Shown piece after piece: positions 24,120 to 32,050 of a stretch of 36,819 nt of DNA. The stretch lies in NCBI RefSeq assembly GCF_012928505.1, contig NZ_JABBJN010000058.1, positions 1 through 36,819 on the forward strand, read 5' to 3'. Numbering within the stretch: position 1 is the stretch's first letter; the number at the start of each line of letters is the position of its first letter. This DNA comes from Achromobacter sp. Bel (GTDB lineage Bacteria; Pseudomonadota; Gammaproteobacteria; Burkholderiales; Burkholderiaceae_B). Position numbers and translations under genes: made by a program. A model generated the notes under the pieces. That model was not told the DNA's origin. It was given only the letters and a program-made list of their open reading frames with translations, and did no database searches.

Positions 24120-25103
24120 TCAGGCGCGGGCGGCGCGCCGGCGGTCGATGAAGGCGCCGACTTCGCCCACGATGCCGCGGCGGAAGGCCAGCACGCAGAT
24201 CACGAAGATCAGGCCGATCACGATGGTGACGGATTCACCCAGGCGCAGGAACCAGTCCACGCCGGTCAGGCTGGCCATCATCTGGCCGAAGTCGCCCACC
24301 TTGTTTTCCAGCAGCACCACGATGAAAGCGCCCAGGATCGGCCCGGTCAAGGTGCCCAGCCCGCCGATCAGCGTCATCAGGATGACCAGCCCGGACATCT
24401 GCCAGGTGGCATCCGACAGCGTGGCCGACACGAACACCAGCGTCTTGGTGGCGCCGGCCAGGCCAGCCAGCGCGGCCGACAGCACGAAGGCCAGCAGCTT
24501 GAACCGGTCCACGTCGTAGCCCAGCGAAATGGCGCGCGGCTCGTTTTCGCGCAGCGCCTGCAGCACTTGCCCGAAGGGCGAGTTCACCGTGCGCCAGATG
24601 ATGAAGTAGCCGATGATGAAGATCGCCATCACCAGGTAGTACAGGTTGATGTCCTTGGACAGGTCAACCAGCCCCAGCAAGGTGCCGCGCGGCACGCTTT
24701 GCAGGCCGTCCTCGCCGCCCGTGAACTTGGCCTGCAGGAAGAAGAAGAACACCATCTGCGACAGCGCCAGCGTGATCATCGCAAAGTAGATGCCGCTGCG
24801 CCGGATGGCGATGGCGCCCATCGCCAGGCCCAGCAGCGCCGCCACGCCCACGCCGAACAGCAGGCCGATTTCGGTGGGCAGGCCCCAGACCTTCATCGCA
24901 TGGCCGGCGGCGTACGCCGCGCTGCCCAGGAAGGCGGCGTGGCCGAAGGACAGCAGCCCGGTAAAGCCCAGCAGCAGGTTGAACGCGCAGGCGAAAAGCG
25001 CGTAGCACATGATCTTCATGGCGAAGATCGGATACACCCCCAGAAAGGGTAGAGCGGCCACCACGACGGCCAGGACGGCATAGCCCAGGAATTGACGATT
25101 CAT
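24120..25103 (-). CDS. livM: Branched-chain amino acid-type ABC transporter permease LivM (liv2)
   Basis: A 327-aa inner-membrane permease, here a free-standing protein unlike its liv1 counterpart. Family segments: CAFNLLLGFTGLLSFGHAAFLGSAAYAAGHAMK, LAMGAIAIRRSGIYFAMITLALSQMVFF, coupling loop GQVLQALRENEPRAISLGYDVDRFKL, and GGLGTLTGPILGAFIVVLLENKVGDF. About nine hydrophobic helices. The C-terminus is Arg-rich (FIDRRRAARA). The start overlaps the livH stop (ATGA). Last gene of liv2; a strong terminator follows. Confidence 0.94.
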   Translation of the reverse strand: MNRQFLGYAVLAVVVAALPFLGVYPIFAMKIMCYALFACAFNLLLGFTGLLSFGHAAFLGSAAYAAGHAMKVWGLPTEIGLLFGVGVAALLGLAMGAIAIRRSGIYFAMITLALSQMVFFFFLQAKFTGGEDGLQSVPRGTLLGLVDLSKDINLYYLVMAIFIIGYFIIWRTVNSPFGQVLQALRENEPRAISLGYDVDRFKLLAFVLSAALAGLAGATKTLVFVSATLSDATWQMSGLVILMTLIGGLGTLTGPILGAFIVVLLENKVGDFGQMMASLTGVDWFLRLGESVTIVIGLIFVICVLAFRRGIVGEVGAFIDRRRAARA

Positions 25104-25987
25104 TTTTCTTTTCCGAACAGCCCGGCCGGGCGGATCAACAGAACGATGGCCATGATGATGAACACGACGGTGCTGGAGGCTTCGGGCCAGAACACCTTGG
25201 TCAGTCCTTCAATCACGCCCAGGCCCAGACCGGTCACGATGGCGCCCATGATGGACCCCATGCCCCCGATCACGACCACGGCGAACACGACGATGATGAG
25301 GTTGGACCCCATCAGCGGGGAAATCTGCAGGACGGGCGCGGCCAGCACGCCGGCAAAGCCCGCCAGCGCCACGCCGAAGCCGTAGGTCAGCGTGATCATG
25401 CGCGGTACGTTCACGCCGAAGGCCTCGACCAGGCGCGGGTTTTCGGTGCCGGCGCGCAGCAGGGCGCCCAGACGGGTGCGTTCAATCACGAACCAGGTCG
25501 CCAGGCACACGACCAGCGACGCCGCCACGACCCAGCCCCGGTAGTTCGGCAGGATCATGAAGCCCAGGTTGGTCGCGCCGCGCAAGGCGTCGGGCGTGGG
25601 ATAGGGTTGGCCCGACACGCCATAGAAGCTGCGGAACAGTCCCTCGATCAGCAGCGTCAGCCCGAAAGTCAGCAGCAGGCCATACAAGTGGTCAAGCTTG
25701 TACAGGTGCTTGAGCAGCAGCTTCTCGATAAGGATGCCGAACAGCCCGACGACCAACGGCGCCAGGACGAGCATGATCCAGTAGTTCAACCCCAGGTACG
25801 ACAGCCCCATCCAGGCGATGAACGCGCCCAGCATGTAAAGCGCGCCGTGCGCGAAGTTGATGACGTTCAGCAGCCCGAAGATAACGGCAAGCCCGAGCGA
25901 CAACATGGCATAGAAGGAACCGTTGACCAGGCCCAGTAATAGCTGGCCGAACAAGGCCTGTATAGGGATGCCGAAAAGGTCAGTCAT
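25100..25987 (-). CDS. livH: Branched-chain amino acid-type ABC transporter permease LivH (liv2)
   Basis: A 295-aa inner-membrane permease. It opens with ALFGQLLLGLVNGSFYAMLSLGLAVIFGLLNVINFAHGALYMLGAF, the defining LivH N-terminus. The coupling loop is RTRLGALLRAGTENPRLVEAFGVNV, and the C-terminal half has VVIGGMGSIMGAIVTGLGLGVIEGL. Length is normal for LivH, whereas the liv1 homologue is longer. The ribosome site is weak. A stem-loop lies between it and the binding-protein gene. It overlaps livM by 4 nt. Confidence 0.94.
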   Translation of the reverse strand: MTDLFGIPIQALFGQLLLGLVNGSFYAMLSLGLAVIFGLLNVINFAHGALYMLGAFIAWMGLSYLGLNYWIMLVLAPLVVGLFGILIEKLLLKHLYKLDHLYGLLLTFGLTLLIEGLFRSFYGVSGQPYPTPDALRGATNLGFMILPNYRGWVVAASLVVCLATWFVIERTRLGALLRAGTENPRLVEAFGVNVPRMITLTYGFGVALAGFAGVLAAPVLQISPLMGSNLIIVVFAVVVIGGMGSIMGAIVTGLGLGVIEGLTKVFWPEASSTVVFIIMAIVLLIRPAGLFGKEK

Positions 25988-26030
25988 CTTGTGAAAATCC
26001 TGCGCGTACGAATGGAAGCGAGCAAATTCA

Positions 26031-26066
26031 AGGTGCGGCCGCGGCGGCTTGCGCCTGGCCGCACCT
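26031..26066 (-). other. Intercistronic stem-loop between liv2 binding-protein and livH genes
   Basis: AGGTGCGGCC (26031-26040) and GGCCGCACCT (26057-26066): a perfect 10-bp stem enclosing a GC-rich 16-nt loop. On the minus strand only TT follows, so it is unlikely to be a full terminator. It sits just beyond the binding-protein stop, as the hairpins do in liv1. Confidence 0.65.
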
Positions 26067-26088
26067 CGGGGTCACATGAGCCGGTGGA

Positions 26089-27303
26089 TTACTTCTTGAC
26101 CAGCTTGCAGGTGGACTCGGACAACTTGGTGTAGACCTCGTCGCCGGGCAGCGTCGCCACGACCTTGTAGTAGTCCCACGGGCCCTTGGATTCGGCCGGG
26201 GTCTTGACCTGCATCAGGTACATGTCGTGGATCATGCGGCCGTCTTCGCGCACGTAGCCGCCCTGGGCGAAGAAGTCGTTGACCTTGTTGGACTTCATCC
26301 ACTTCATCACGGCATCGCCGTCGTCCGTGCCAGTAGCCTTGACCGCGTTCAGATAGAAGGTAAGCGCGGAATAGTCGCCCGCCTGCAGCATGGACGGCTT
26401 GCGGCCGACCTTGGCTTCGAACTTCTTGGACCAGGCGCGCGAAGCGTCGGATTGGTCCCAGTACCAGCCGTCGGTCAAGTACATGCCCTGCGTGGCCTGC
26501 AGGCCCAGCGCGTGCACATCGTTGATGAAGACCAGCAGACCCGCCATCTTCATGGTCTTGGTCACGCCGAATTCATTGGCGGCTTTGATCGCGTTGATGG
26601 TGTCGCCGCCTGCGTTGGCCAGACCCAGGATCTGCGCCTTGGAGGCTTGCGCTTGCAGCAAGAAGGACGAGAAGTCCGAAGCGCCCAGCGGCGCCCGCAC
26701 CTGGCCTTTCACGTCGCCGCCCGCGGCCTTGACGACAGCCATGGTGTCGCGCTCCAGCGCATGGCCGAAGGCGTAGTCGGCGGTCAGGAAGAACCAGCTC
26801 TTGCCGCCGTCCTTTACCACGGCGGAACCGGTACCGCGCGCCAGGGCCACGGTATCGTAGGCATAGTGCACGGTGTAGGGCGAGCATTGCGCGTTGGTCA
26901 GGTCCGAAGCGCCCGCGCCGATTGCCATGAAGGGCTTCTTCTTGGCTGCGGCCACGCCGGCCATGGCCAGGCTGGTCGACGAGTTCGTGCCGGCGATAAT
27001 GACATCGACCTTTTGTTCGTCGAACCATTCGCGCACGCGGGCCGACGCGACGTCGGCCTTGTTCTGGTGATCGGCCGAGACCACTTCGATTTTCTTGCCG
27101 TTGATCGAGCCGCCGGCGTCTTCGATCGCCATGCGGATCGCGTCCAGACCGGCCTTGCCGTCGATGTCGGAATACACACCCGACATGTCGGTGATGAAGC
27201 CGATGCGGATGACATCGTCGGAGATACCTTGCGCGTGGGCGGTTGCCCCTGCAAATCCCAGGCCCGCCATGGCCAGTGCAGCAGTGATAGTGTGCAGCTT
27301 CAT
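26089..27303 (-). CDS. Branched-chain amino acid-type ABC transporter, periplasmic binding protein (liv2)
   Basis: A 404-aa exported type I periplasmic binding protein. The signal peptide is MKLHTITAALAMAGLGFAGATAHA, with cleavage before QG. The mature N-terminus VIRIGFITDMSGVYSDIDGKAGLDAIRMAIEDAGGSINGKKIEVVSADHQNKAD is typical; the serine-rich GTNSSTSLAMAGVA segment is in the ligand-binding area. The Cys pair in NAQCSPY and STCKLVKK may bridge. The ligand is unknown; it is clearly different from the liv1 binding protein. An excellent ribosome site, AGAGGAG, lies upstream, better than any other gene of the operon, in keeping with high expression. ATG 27303 was chosen over the longer open frame. 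Confidence 0.92.
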   Translation of the reverse strand: MKLHTITAALAMAGLGFAGATAHAQGISDDVIRIGFITDMSGVYSDIDGKAGLDAIRMAIEDAGGSINGKKIEVVSADHQNKADVASARVREWFDEQKVDVIIAGTNSSTSLAMAGVAAAKKKPFMAIGAGASDLTNAQCSPYTVHYAYDTVALARGTGSAVVKDGGKSWFFLTADYAFGHALERDTMAVVKAAGGDVKGQVRAPLGASDFSSFLLQAQASKAQILGLANAGGDTINAIKAANEFGVTKTMKMAGLLVFINDVHALGLQATQGMYLTDGWYWDQSDASRAWSKKFEAKVGRKPSMLQAGDYSALTFYLNAVKATGTDDGDAVMKWMKSNKVNDFFAQGGYVREDGRMIHDMYLMQVKTPAESKGPWDYYKVVATLPGDEVYTKLSESTCKLVKK

Positions 27304-27364
27304 GGGATGACTCCTCTTCCCTACGGTGTAGTGTTGCCGGGGATCCGGCGGATGACAGGTTGTT

Positions 27365-28075
27365 TTAGACGCCCAGCAATTCGTTGAGCGTGTCCTGTTT
27401 TTCTGAAAGCTCAGCCGCTTCGAAATGCTCGACGATCTGGCCATGCTCCATTACATAGAAGCGGTCGGCCAGCGGAGCGGCGAAGCGGAAGTTCTGCTCC
27501 ACCATGACGATGGTGTAGCCGCGCTGCTTGAGCGTCGTGATCATGCGGGCGAGCGCCTGCACGATGACCGGCGCCAGGCCTTCGGAGATTTCGTCCAGCA
27601 GCAGCAGGTTGGCGCCGGTGCGCAGGATGCGCGCCACCGCCAGCATTTGCTGTTCGCCCCCCGACAAGCGCGTGCCGGGCGAATGTCGGCGCTCTTGCAG
27701 GTTGGGGAACATGTCGTAGATCTCAGCCAGCGACATGCCGCCGCCCAACGAGCCCACGACCGGAGGCAGCAACAGGTTTTCTTCGCAAGACAGGCTGGCG
27801 AAGATGCCGCGTTCTTCGGGGCAATAGCCCACGCCCAGGTGGGCGATCTTGTAGGTGGGCAGGTCGATGGCCTCGGTGCCGTGGATGCGCACTGACCCCT
27901 TGCGCGATCCCGTCAGGCCAAGAATGGCCCGCAGCGTGGTGGTGCGGCCGGCGCCATTGCGGCCCAGCAGCGTGACGACCTCGCCTTGCCCCACGCGCAT
28001 ATCCACGCCGTGCAGGATATGCGATTCCCCGTACCAGGCTTGCAAGCCTGAAATTTCCAGTGCCGGGGTGCTCAT
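27365..28075 (-). CDS. livF: ABC ATPase LivF (liv2) with Arg in place of the Walker A lysine
   Basis: A 236-aa LivF-type ATPase. The Walker A reads GRNGAGRTT: position 44, the catalytic Lys of P-loops, is Arg (codon CGC, 27946-27944). The rest is conserved: YCPEERGIFASLSCEENLLL, signature LSGGE (137-141) and Walker B LLLLDE (D161, E162). VEQN at 193 has Gln where other ABC proteins have the switch His, as is usual in LivF. Overlaps livG by 4 nt; 61 bp precede the binding-protein gene. In most P-loop enzymes Lys-to-Arg greatly lowers hydrolysis, so this subunit may be structural or regulatory, with LivG doing the main work. Confidence 0.93.
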   Translation of the reverse strand: MSTPALEISGLQAWYGESHILHGVDMRVGQGEVVTLLGRNGAGRTTTLRAILGLTGSRKGSVRIHGTEAIDLPTYKIAHLGVGYCPEERGIFASLSCEENLLLPPVVGSLGGGMSLAEIYDMFPNLQERRHSPGTRLSGGEQQMLAVARILRTGANLLLLDEISEGLAPVIVQALARMITTLKQRGYTIVMVEQNFRFAAPLADRFYVMEHGQIVEHFEAAELSEKQDTLNELLGV

Positions 28076-28845
28076 GCGTGCGCTCCTTGAAGTTCGCCGT
28101 CGGTGGTGCCCATGTAGGCTTGCATCACGGCCGGATGGCGCGAGACTTCGGCGTACGTTCCCTCGGCCAGCACCGAGCCGCGCGCCAGCACCGTGATGGT
28201 GTTGGCGATGGAGGAGACGACGTTCATATTGTGTTCGACCATCAGGATCGTGCGCCCGGCGCTGACGCGCTTGATCAGCTGCGTGACGCGGTCCACGTCT
28301 TCGTGGCCCATGCCCTGCGTGGGCTCGTCCAGCAGCATGAGTTCGGGTTCCATCGCCAGTGTCGTGGCGATCTCCAGCGCGCGCTTGCGGCCGTACGGCA
28401 GGTTCACCGTGGTCTCGTTGGCGAAGGCGCCCAGGTCCACCTGTTCAAGCAGCGCGCGGGCGGGCTCGTTCAGCGCAGCCAGGCGCTTGTCGCTTTGCCA
28501 GAAATGGAACGACAGGCCGGTCTTGCGCTGCAAGCCGATCCGCACGTTTTCAAGCACGGTCAGGTGAGGAAACACCGCCGAAATCTGGAACGAGCGGATC
28601 ACGCCGCGCCGCGCGATCTGCGCGGGGCGATCGCCGGTGATGTCGATGCCGTTGAACTTGATCGTTCCCGAAGTGGGAGATAAGAACTTGGTAAGCAGGT
28701 TGAAGCAAGTGGTCTTGCCCGCGCCGTTAGGCCCGATCAAGGCATGAATCTCGCCCCGCTTGATACGCAAATCGACCCCATTGACCGCGACGAATCCGCG
28801 GAACTCCTTGGTGAGGCCTTTTGTCTCCAGGATTGTGTCATCCAT
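28072..28845 (-). CDS. livG: ABC ATPase LivG (liv2) with divergent signature motif LPYGR
   Basis: A 257-aa LivG-type ATPase, first gene of liv2. Walker A GPNGAGKT (38-45, K44) is intact. The Q-loop is RSFQISAVFPHLTVLENV, Walker B is LMLLDE (D173, E174), and the switch His is H205 in MVEHNM. The signature, normally LSGGQ or LSYGQ, reads LPYGR (149-153), followed by KRALEIATTL. LivG Walker A faces the LivF signature, and the LivG signature faces LivF Walker A. The altered signature and the LivF Arg44 therefore share one composite ATP site. Its promoter should lie upstream in 28846-29197. Confidence 0.94.
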   Translation of the reverse strand: MDDTILETKGLTKEFRGFVAVNGVDLRIKRGEIHALIGPNGAGKTTCFNLLTKFLSPTSGTIKFNGIDITGDRPAQIARRGVIRSFQISAVFPHLTVLENVRIGLQRKTGLSFHFWQSDKRLAALNEPARALLEQVDLGAFANETTVNLPYGRKRALEIATTLAMEPELMLLDEPTQGMGHEDVDRVTQLIKRVSAGRTILMVEHNMNVVSSIANTITVLARGSVLAEGTYAEVSRHPAVMQAYMGTTDGELQGAHA

Positions 28846-29197
28846 GTCCGCTGCACCGGCGTTGATTTTTATGGTCTCAACCTGCCGTCATTGCGCCAGG
28901 CCCCCGCGGGGTCGTGAAATCCAGCGATTGTTCGCTGATTTCCGATGAGTTGCCGGCGAGTATGCGGACCTCTTTATCAAAATTCCATGAGGGTTTTACA
29001 TAGGTTTTGCAGTGCGGCATGTTGAATTGTCAACAAGCCGACAATACCGGCCGGGCAGGGCGGGAAAACCCTTTTGCTTATCCAATGCGTTGCAGCAAAT
29101 CCGCGTTGATCGTTGTCAACGCGTTATGCAATTCCCGCCAGGGAAAACCCGGTTTTTCGCGTGATGAAATAATTACGCAATGTTCAGAATGCGGGAT
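28846..29197 (-). promoter_or_regulatory. Gene-free region upstream of liv2 with two GTTGA...TCAAC dyads
   Basis: A 352-bp, AT-rich gap between nth and livG, both on the minus strand. Dyad 1: GTTGA-N4-TCAAC (29021-29034). Dyad 2: CGCGTTGA-N6-TCAACGCG (29102-29123), perfect 8-bp arms. Each contains TTGACA on the minus strand (29033-29028 and 29119-29114), which could be a -35 box hidden in an operator. No matching -10 at 16-18 bp is obvious. No open frame here resembles a gene and no clear nth terminator is seen. Confidence 0.45.
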
Positions 29198-29833
29198 TCA
29201 CGCAGGCGTTTTCGGTTTGAATTCGCACAGGTCGGATATGCCGCATTGCGGGCATTTCGGTTTGCGCGCCACGCAGACATAGCGGCCCAGCAGAATCAGC
29301 CAGTGATGCGCGTCCTGCATGTACTCGCGCGGCACGAACTTCACCAGTTTTTCTTCAACTTCCAGCACGTTCTTGCCGGGTGCGATGCCGGTGCGGTTAG
29401 AGACGCGGAAGATGTGCGTGTCCACGGCCATGGTGGGTTGGCCGAAGGCGGTGTTCAGCACCACGTTGGCCGTCTTGCGGCCCACGCCCGGCAGCGATTC
29501 CAGCGCCTCGCGGGTTTGCGGCACCTCGCCGCCGTGGTGCTCGATCAGGATCCGGCAGGTCGCGATCGTGTTCTTGGCCTTGGTGCGGAACAGGCCGATC
29601 GTCTTGATGTAGTCGGACAGGCCTTCTTCGCCCAGGTCCAGCAGGGCCTGGGGCGTGCCGTACTGCGGGAAGAACTTGCGCGTGGCGATGTTGACCGACT
29701 TGTCGGTCGCTTGCGCCGATAGCAGCACCGCGATCAGCAATTGGAACGGGGTGTCGTATTCCAGTTCGGTGGTGGGATGGGGGTTGGCCGCCTGCAGGCG
29801 GGCGAAGATCTCACGGCGTTTGGCTGCGTTCAT
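29198..29833 (-). CDS. nth: Endonuclease III
   Basis: A 211-aa DNA glycosylase/AP lyase that removes oxidised pyrimidines. It aligns without gaps to E. coli Nth as I recall it: helix-hairpin-helix LPGVGRKTA with catalytic Lys K120, aspartate D138 in AVDTHIFR, and the C-terminal [4Fe-4S] ligands C187, C194, C197, C203 (C-x6-C-x2-C-x5-C). NPHPTTELEYDTPFQLLIAVLLSAQATD at the N-terminus is also typical. The start overlaps the rnfB-like stop by 4 nt. Confidence 0.97.
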   Translation of the reverse strand: MNAAKRREIFARLQAANPHPTTELEYDTPFQLLIAVLLSAQATDKSVNIATRKFFPQYGTPQALLDLGEEGLSDYIKTIGLFRTKAKNTIATCRILIEHHGGEVPQTREALESLPGVGRKTANVVLNTAFGQPTMAVDTHIFRVSNRTGIAPGKNVLEVEEKLVKFVPREYMQDAHHWLILLGRYVCVARKPKCPQCGISDLCEFKPKTPA

Positions 29834-30498
29834 GACTGCGTCGGATTGCGGCGGGCCCGGGCGCGGGCCAGCGCGGATTCAATGGCGGAGCGCTTGCGGT
29901 CTTCGCTTTGCGCGTCGGCGGAGGCGGGCGTCACGCCGGGGGAGGCAGCGGCCTGAAGAGGAGCCGGCTGAGCGGGAGCCTCCGGCGCCATCAGGCGCGC
30001 GTTGTCAGCCGCCAGGCGTTCGGTGCGCGCCAGGTGGCTGCGATGGCGCTGTCGGCTGACCGCGGCGTCCTGCGCGCTCCAGATGCGCCCTGCGGGCACC
30101 ATCTGGATGCAATCGACCGGACAGGGCGCCACGCACAGGTCGCAGCCGGTGCACCAGTCGGCCAGCACCGTGTGCATGTGCTTGTTGGCGCCCACGATCG
30201 CATCGACCGGACAGGCCTGAATGCACAGCGTACAGCCGATGCAATGGGATTCGTCGATGCACGCGACCAGCAGCGGGCCGGGTTCGCCGCGTTCCAGGTC
30301 CAACGGCAGGACAGGGGTCTGCAGCAGCGCGGCAAGCGCGGCGATGCCTTCGTCGCCGCCGGGCGGGCAGCGGTTGATCGGGGCTGCACCCTCGGCGATG
30401 GCGTCGGCATAGGGCCGGCAGCCGTCATAGCCGCACTTGGTGCATTGCGTCTGGGGCAGCAAGGCGTCGATGCGGTCGGCAAGTGAGCGACAGGACAT
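29830..30498 (-). CDS. rnfB: RnfB-like ferredoxin-type protein (electron transport complex subunit B family), soluble form
   Basis: A 222-aa iron-sulfur protein. Residues 1-50 carry a Cys4 cluster motif of the 4Fe-4S (DUF/ArsR-Fes) type: CTKCGYDGCRPYADAI...INRCPPGG. Residues about 80-140 hold two ferredoxin [4Fe-4S] motifs, CIGCTLCIQACPVDAI and CTGCDLCVAPCPVDCI. The N-terminal membrane anchor of true RnfB/RsxB is absent, and no other rnf genes are nearby. The C-terminal third is Ala/Pro/Gln-rich and ends in an Arg-rich helix (RKRSAIESALARARARR). Overlap with nth suggests joint expression; delivering electrons or clusters is a guess. Confidence 0.85.
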   Translation of the reverse strand: MSCRSLADRIDALLPQTQCTKCGYDGCRPYADAIAEGAAPINRCPPGGDEGIAALAALLQTPVLPLDLERGEPGPLLVACIDESHCIGCTLCIQACPVDAIVGANKHMHTVLADWCTGCDLCVAPCPVDCIQMVPAGRIWSAQDAAVSRQRHRSHLARTERLAADNARLMAPEAPAQPAPLQAAASPGVTPASADAQSEDRKRSAIESALARARARRNPTQS

Positions 30499-30509
30499 GT
30501 AAGGCCAAT

Positions 30510-30583
30510 AAAAGAAAAAGGGGCCACTCGGGCCCCGTGGAATACGGATCTGGCTTGAGGGGCGCGCGGGCCGGGCCCGCGCG
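30510..30583 (-). terminator. phaZ terminator and upstream GC palindrome
   Basis: GGGGCC (30520-30525), loop actcg, GGCCCC (30531-30536), followed on the minus strand by TTTTTCTTTT. Just upstream (towards phaZ) is a second perfect palindrome, CGCGCGGGCC (30563-30572) and GGCCCGCGCG (30574-30583). Confidence 0.7.
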
Positions 30584-30611
30584 TCACCTGCCGGACGGCG
30601 CTATGCCGTCG

Positions 30612-31838
30612 TCAAGCCGATTGCCGGATGAATTCGGCAATTTTAGGACAGATCATTTCGCGCCACCGGCGGCCCGAGAAAATCCCGTAGTGGCCGCAGT
30701 TGGGCGCGGTGTAGTGCGTCTTGCGTTCGGCCGGAATGTTCTTGCACAGCTTGATGGCCGCCCGCGTTTGGCCCTGCCCCGAAATATCGTCCAGCTCGCC
30801 TTCGACGGTGAACAGGGCGACCTGCTTGATATCGGCCGGGCGCACGGTCTGGCCGTCCACTTCCCACGTGCCGCTGGGCAGCGCGAAGTCCTGGAACACC
30901 ATGCGAATCGTGTCCAGGTAAAACTCGGCCGGCATGTCCAGCACGGCGTTGTATTCGTCGTAGAAGCGGCGATGCGCTTCGGCGTCGCTGTCGTCGCCGC
31001 GCAGCAAGTCCAGGTAGAACTCGTAGTGCGACTTCATGTGGCGGTCGGGGTTCATGGCCATGAACCCGGCATGCTGCAGGAAGCCTGGGTAGACCTTGCG
31101 GCCGGCGCCCGGATAGCGGGGCGGCACCGGGTGGATCACTTGGCTTTCAAACCACGAATAGGGTTTGGTGGTGGCCAGGCGGTTCACCTGCGTGGGCGAC
31201 TGGCGCGGATCGATGGGACCGCCCATCATCACCATGCTACGCGGTTGGCAGGGATCGTTGGCGGTGGCCATCAGCGACACGGCGGCCAGCACCGGCACGG
31301 TGGGTTGGCAGACCGAGATCACGTGCACGTCCGGGCCCAGGTGCCGGATGAAGTCCTGCACATAGCGCACGTAGTCGTTCAGATGGAAGGGGCCGGCCGA
31401 CAGGGGCACCATCCGGGCATCGACCCAGTCCGTGACGTATACGTCATGGTTGGGCAGCAGCGCGCGCACGGTGTCGCGTAGCAGCGTGGCGTGGTGGCCC
31501 GACAGCGGAGCGACCAGCAGGACCTTGGGGTCGTCGCGGCCGGCGGCGCGCACGTCGCGGTGAAAGTGCACCAGGCGGCAGAAGGGCTTGTCCCGCGCCA
31601 GGGTTTCGGTGACGCGTACGGACTTGCCGTTGATCTGGGTCTCGGGAAGATTCCAGGCGGGCTTCTGATATTCCTTGCCGATCCGCGTCATCAACTCGTA
31701 CCCGGCAGCCAGCTGGCGGGAGATCGGGGTGTAGGCGAGGGGACTGTAGGGGCTGGAGAACAGCTGGGAACCGGCATCCGTGAATGCAGCGAACGGAGTC
31801 AGGAAGGCGCGCTGCATTTCGTGCAATTGGTACAGCAT
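30612..31838 (-). CDS. phaZ: Intracellular polyhydroxyalkanoate depolymerase
   Basis: A 408-aa enzyme that mobilises stored poly-3-hydroxybutyrate granules in the cytoplasm; there is no signal peptide. It belongs to the alpha/beta-hydrolase group typified by PhaZ of Ralstonia eutropha, which uses a cysteine nucleophile. Here C177 lies in the nucleophile elbow VISVCQPTVP. The acid is likely in TVEGELDDISGQGQT and the His in PNCGHYGIFSG. Other landmarks: APLSGHHATLLRDTVRALLP and VYVTDWVDARMVPLSAG. AAGGA lies about 10 nt before the ATG. Presence of phaZ implies the organism stores PHB. Confidence 0.93.
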   Translation of the reverse strand: MLYQLHEMQRAFLTPFAAFTDAGSQLFSSPYSPLAYTPISRQLAAGYELMTRIGKEYQKPAWNLPETQINGKSVRVTETLARDKPFCRLVHFHRDVRAAGRDDPKVLLVAPLSGHHATLLRDTVRALLPNHDVYVTDWVDARMVPLSAGPFHLNDYVRYVQDFIRHLGPDVHVISVCQPTVPVLAAVSLMATANDPCQPRSMVMMGGPIDPRQSPTQVNRLATTKPYSWFESQVIHPVPPRYPGAGRKVYPGFLQHAGFMAMNPDRHMKSHYEFYLDLLRGDDSDAEAHRRFYDEYNAVLDMPAEFYLDTIRMVFQDFALPSGTWEVDGQTVRPADIKQVALFTVEGELDDISGQGQTRAAIKLCKNIPAERKTHYTAPNCGHYGIFSGRRWREMICPKIAEFIRQSA

Positions 31839-32050
31839 TTGGGGGAAGTCCTTCTGGGTCGTGCGTGTGCCCCGATTATTGCGCCGAGGACTAAAGATAT
31901 ATCCAATCAGCCTAAAGAAACTGCGGCAAAAACCGGGATTCTGTTGCTAAAAAGAGACCCGCCATCCCATTAAGCACCAGTTTAGGGCGTTTTTTTGCCC
32001 TGCCCAGAGACCAAACGGAGGATATGTGCACTAAGCCCGGCCGTGCGGGA
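31839..32050. other. Intergenic region upstream of phaZ and downstream of fpr
   Basis: 212 bp without a gene, AT-rich on the phaZ side, where its promoter should lie (minus-strand TATATC near 31890 is a possible -10). AGGGC-N8-GCCCT (31985-32002) with an internal T run could be a weak terminator; the assignment is uncertain. Confidence 0.3.

Noticed and set aside
24120..28845. Urea/amide (Urt) transporter identity for liv2
   Set aside because: No urease or amidase genes nearby and the binding protein shows nothing specific, so the general HAAT assignment was kept.
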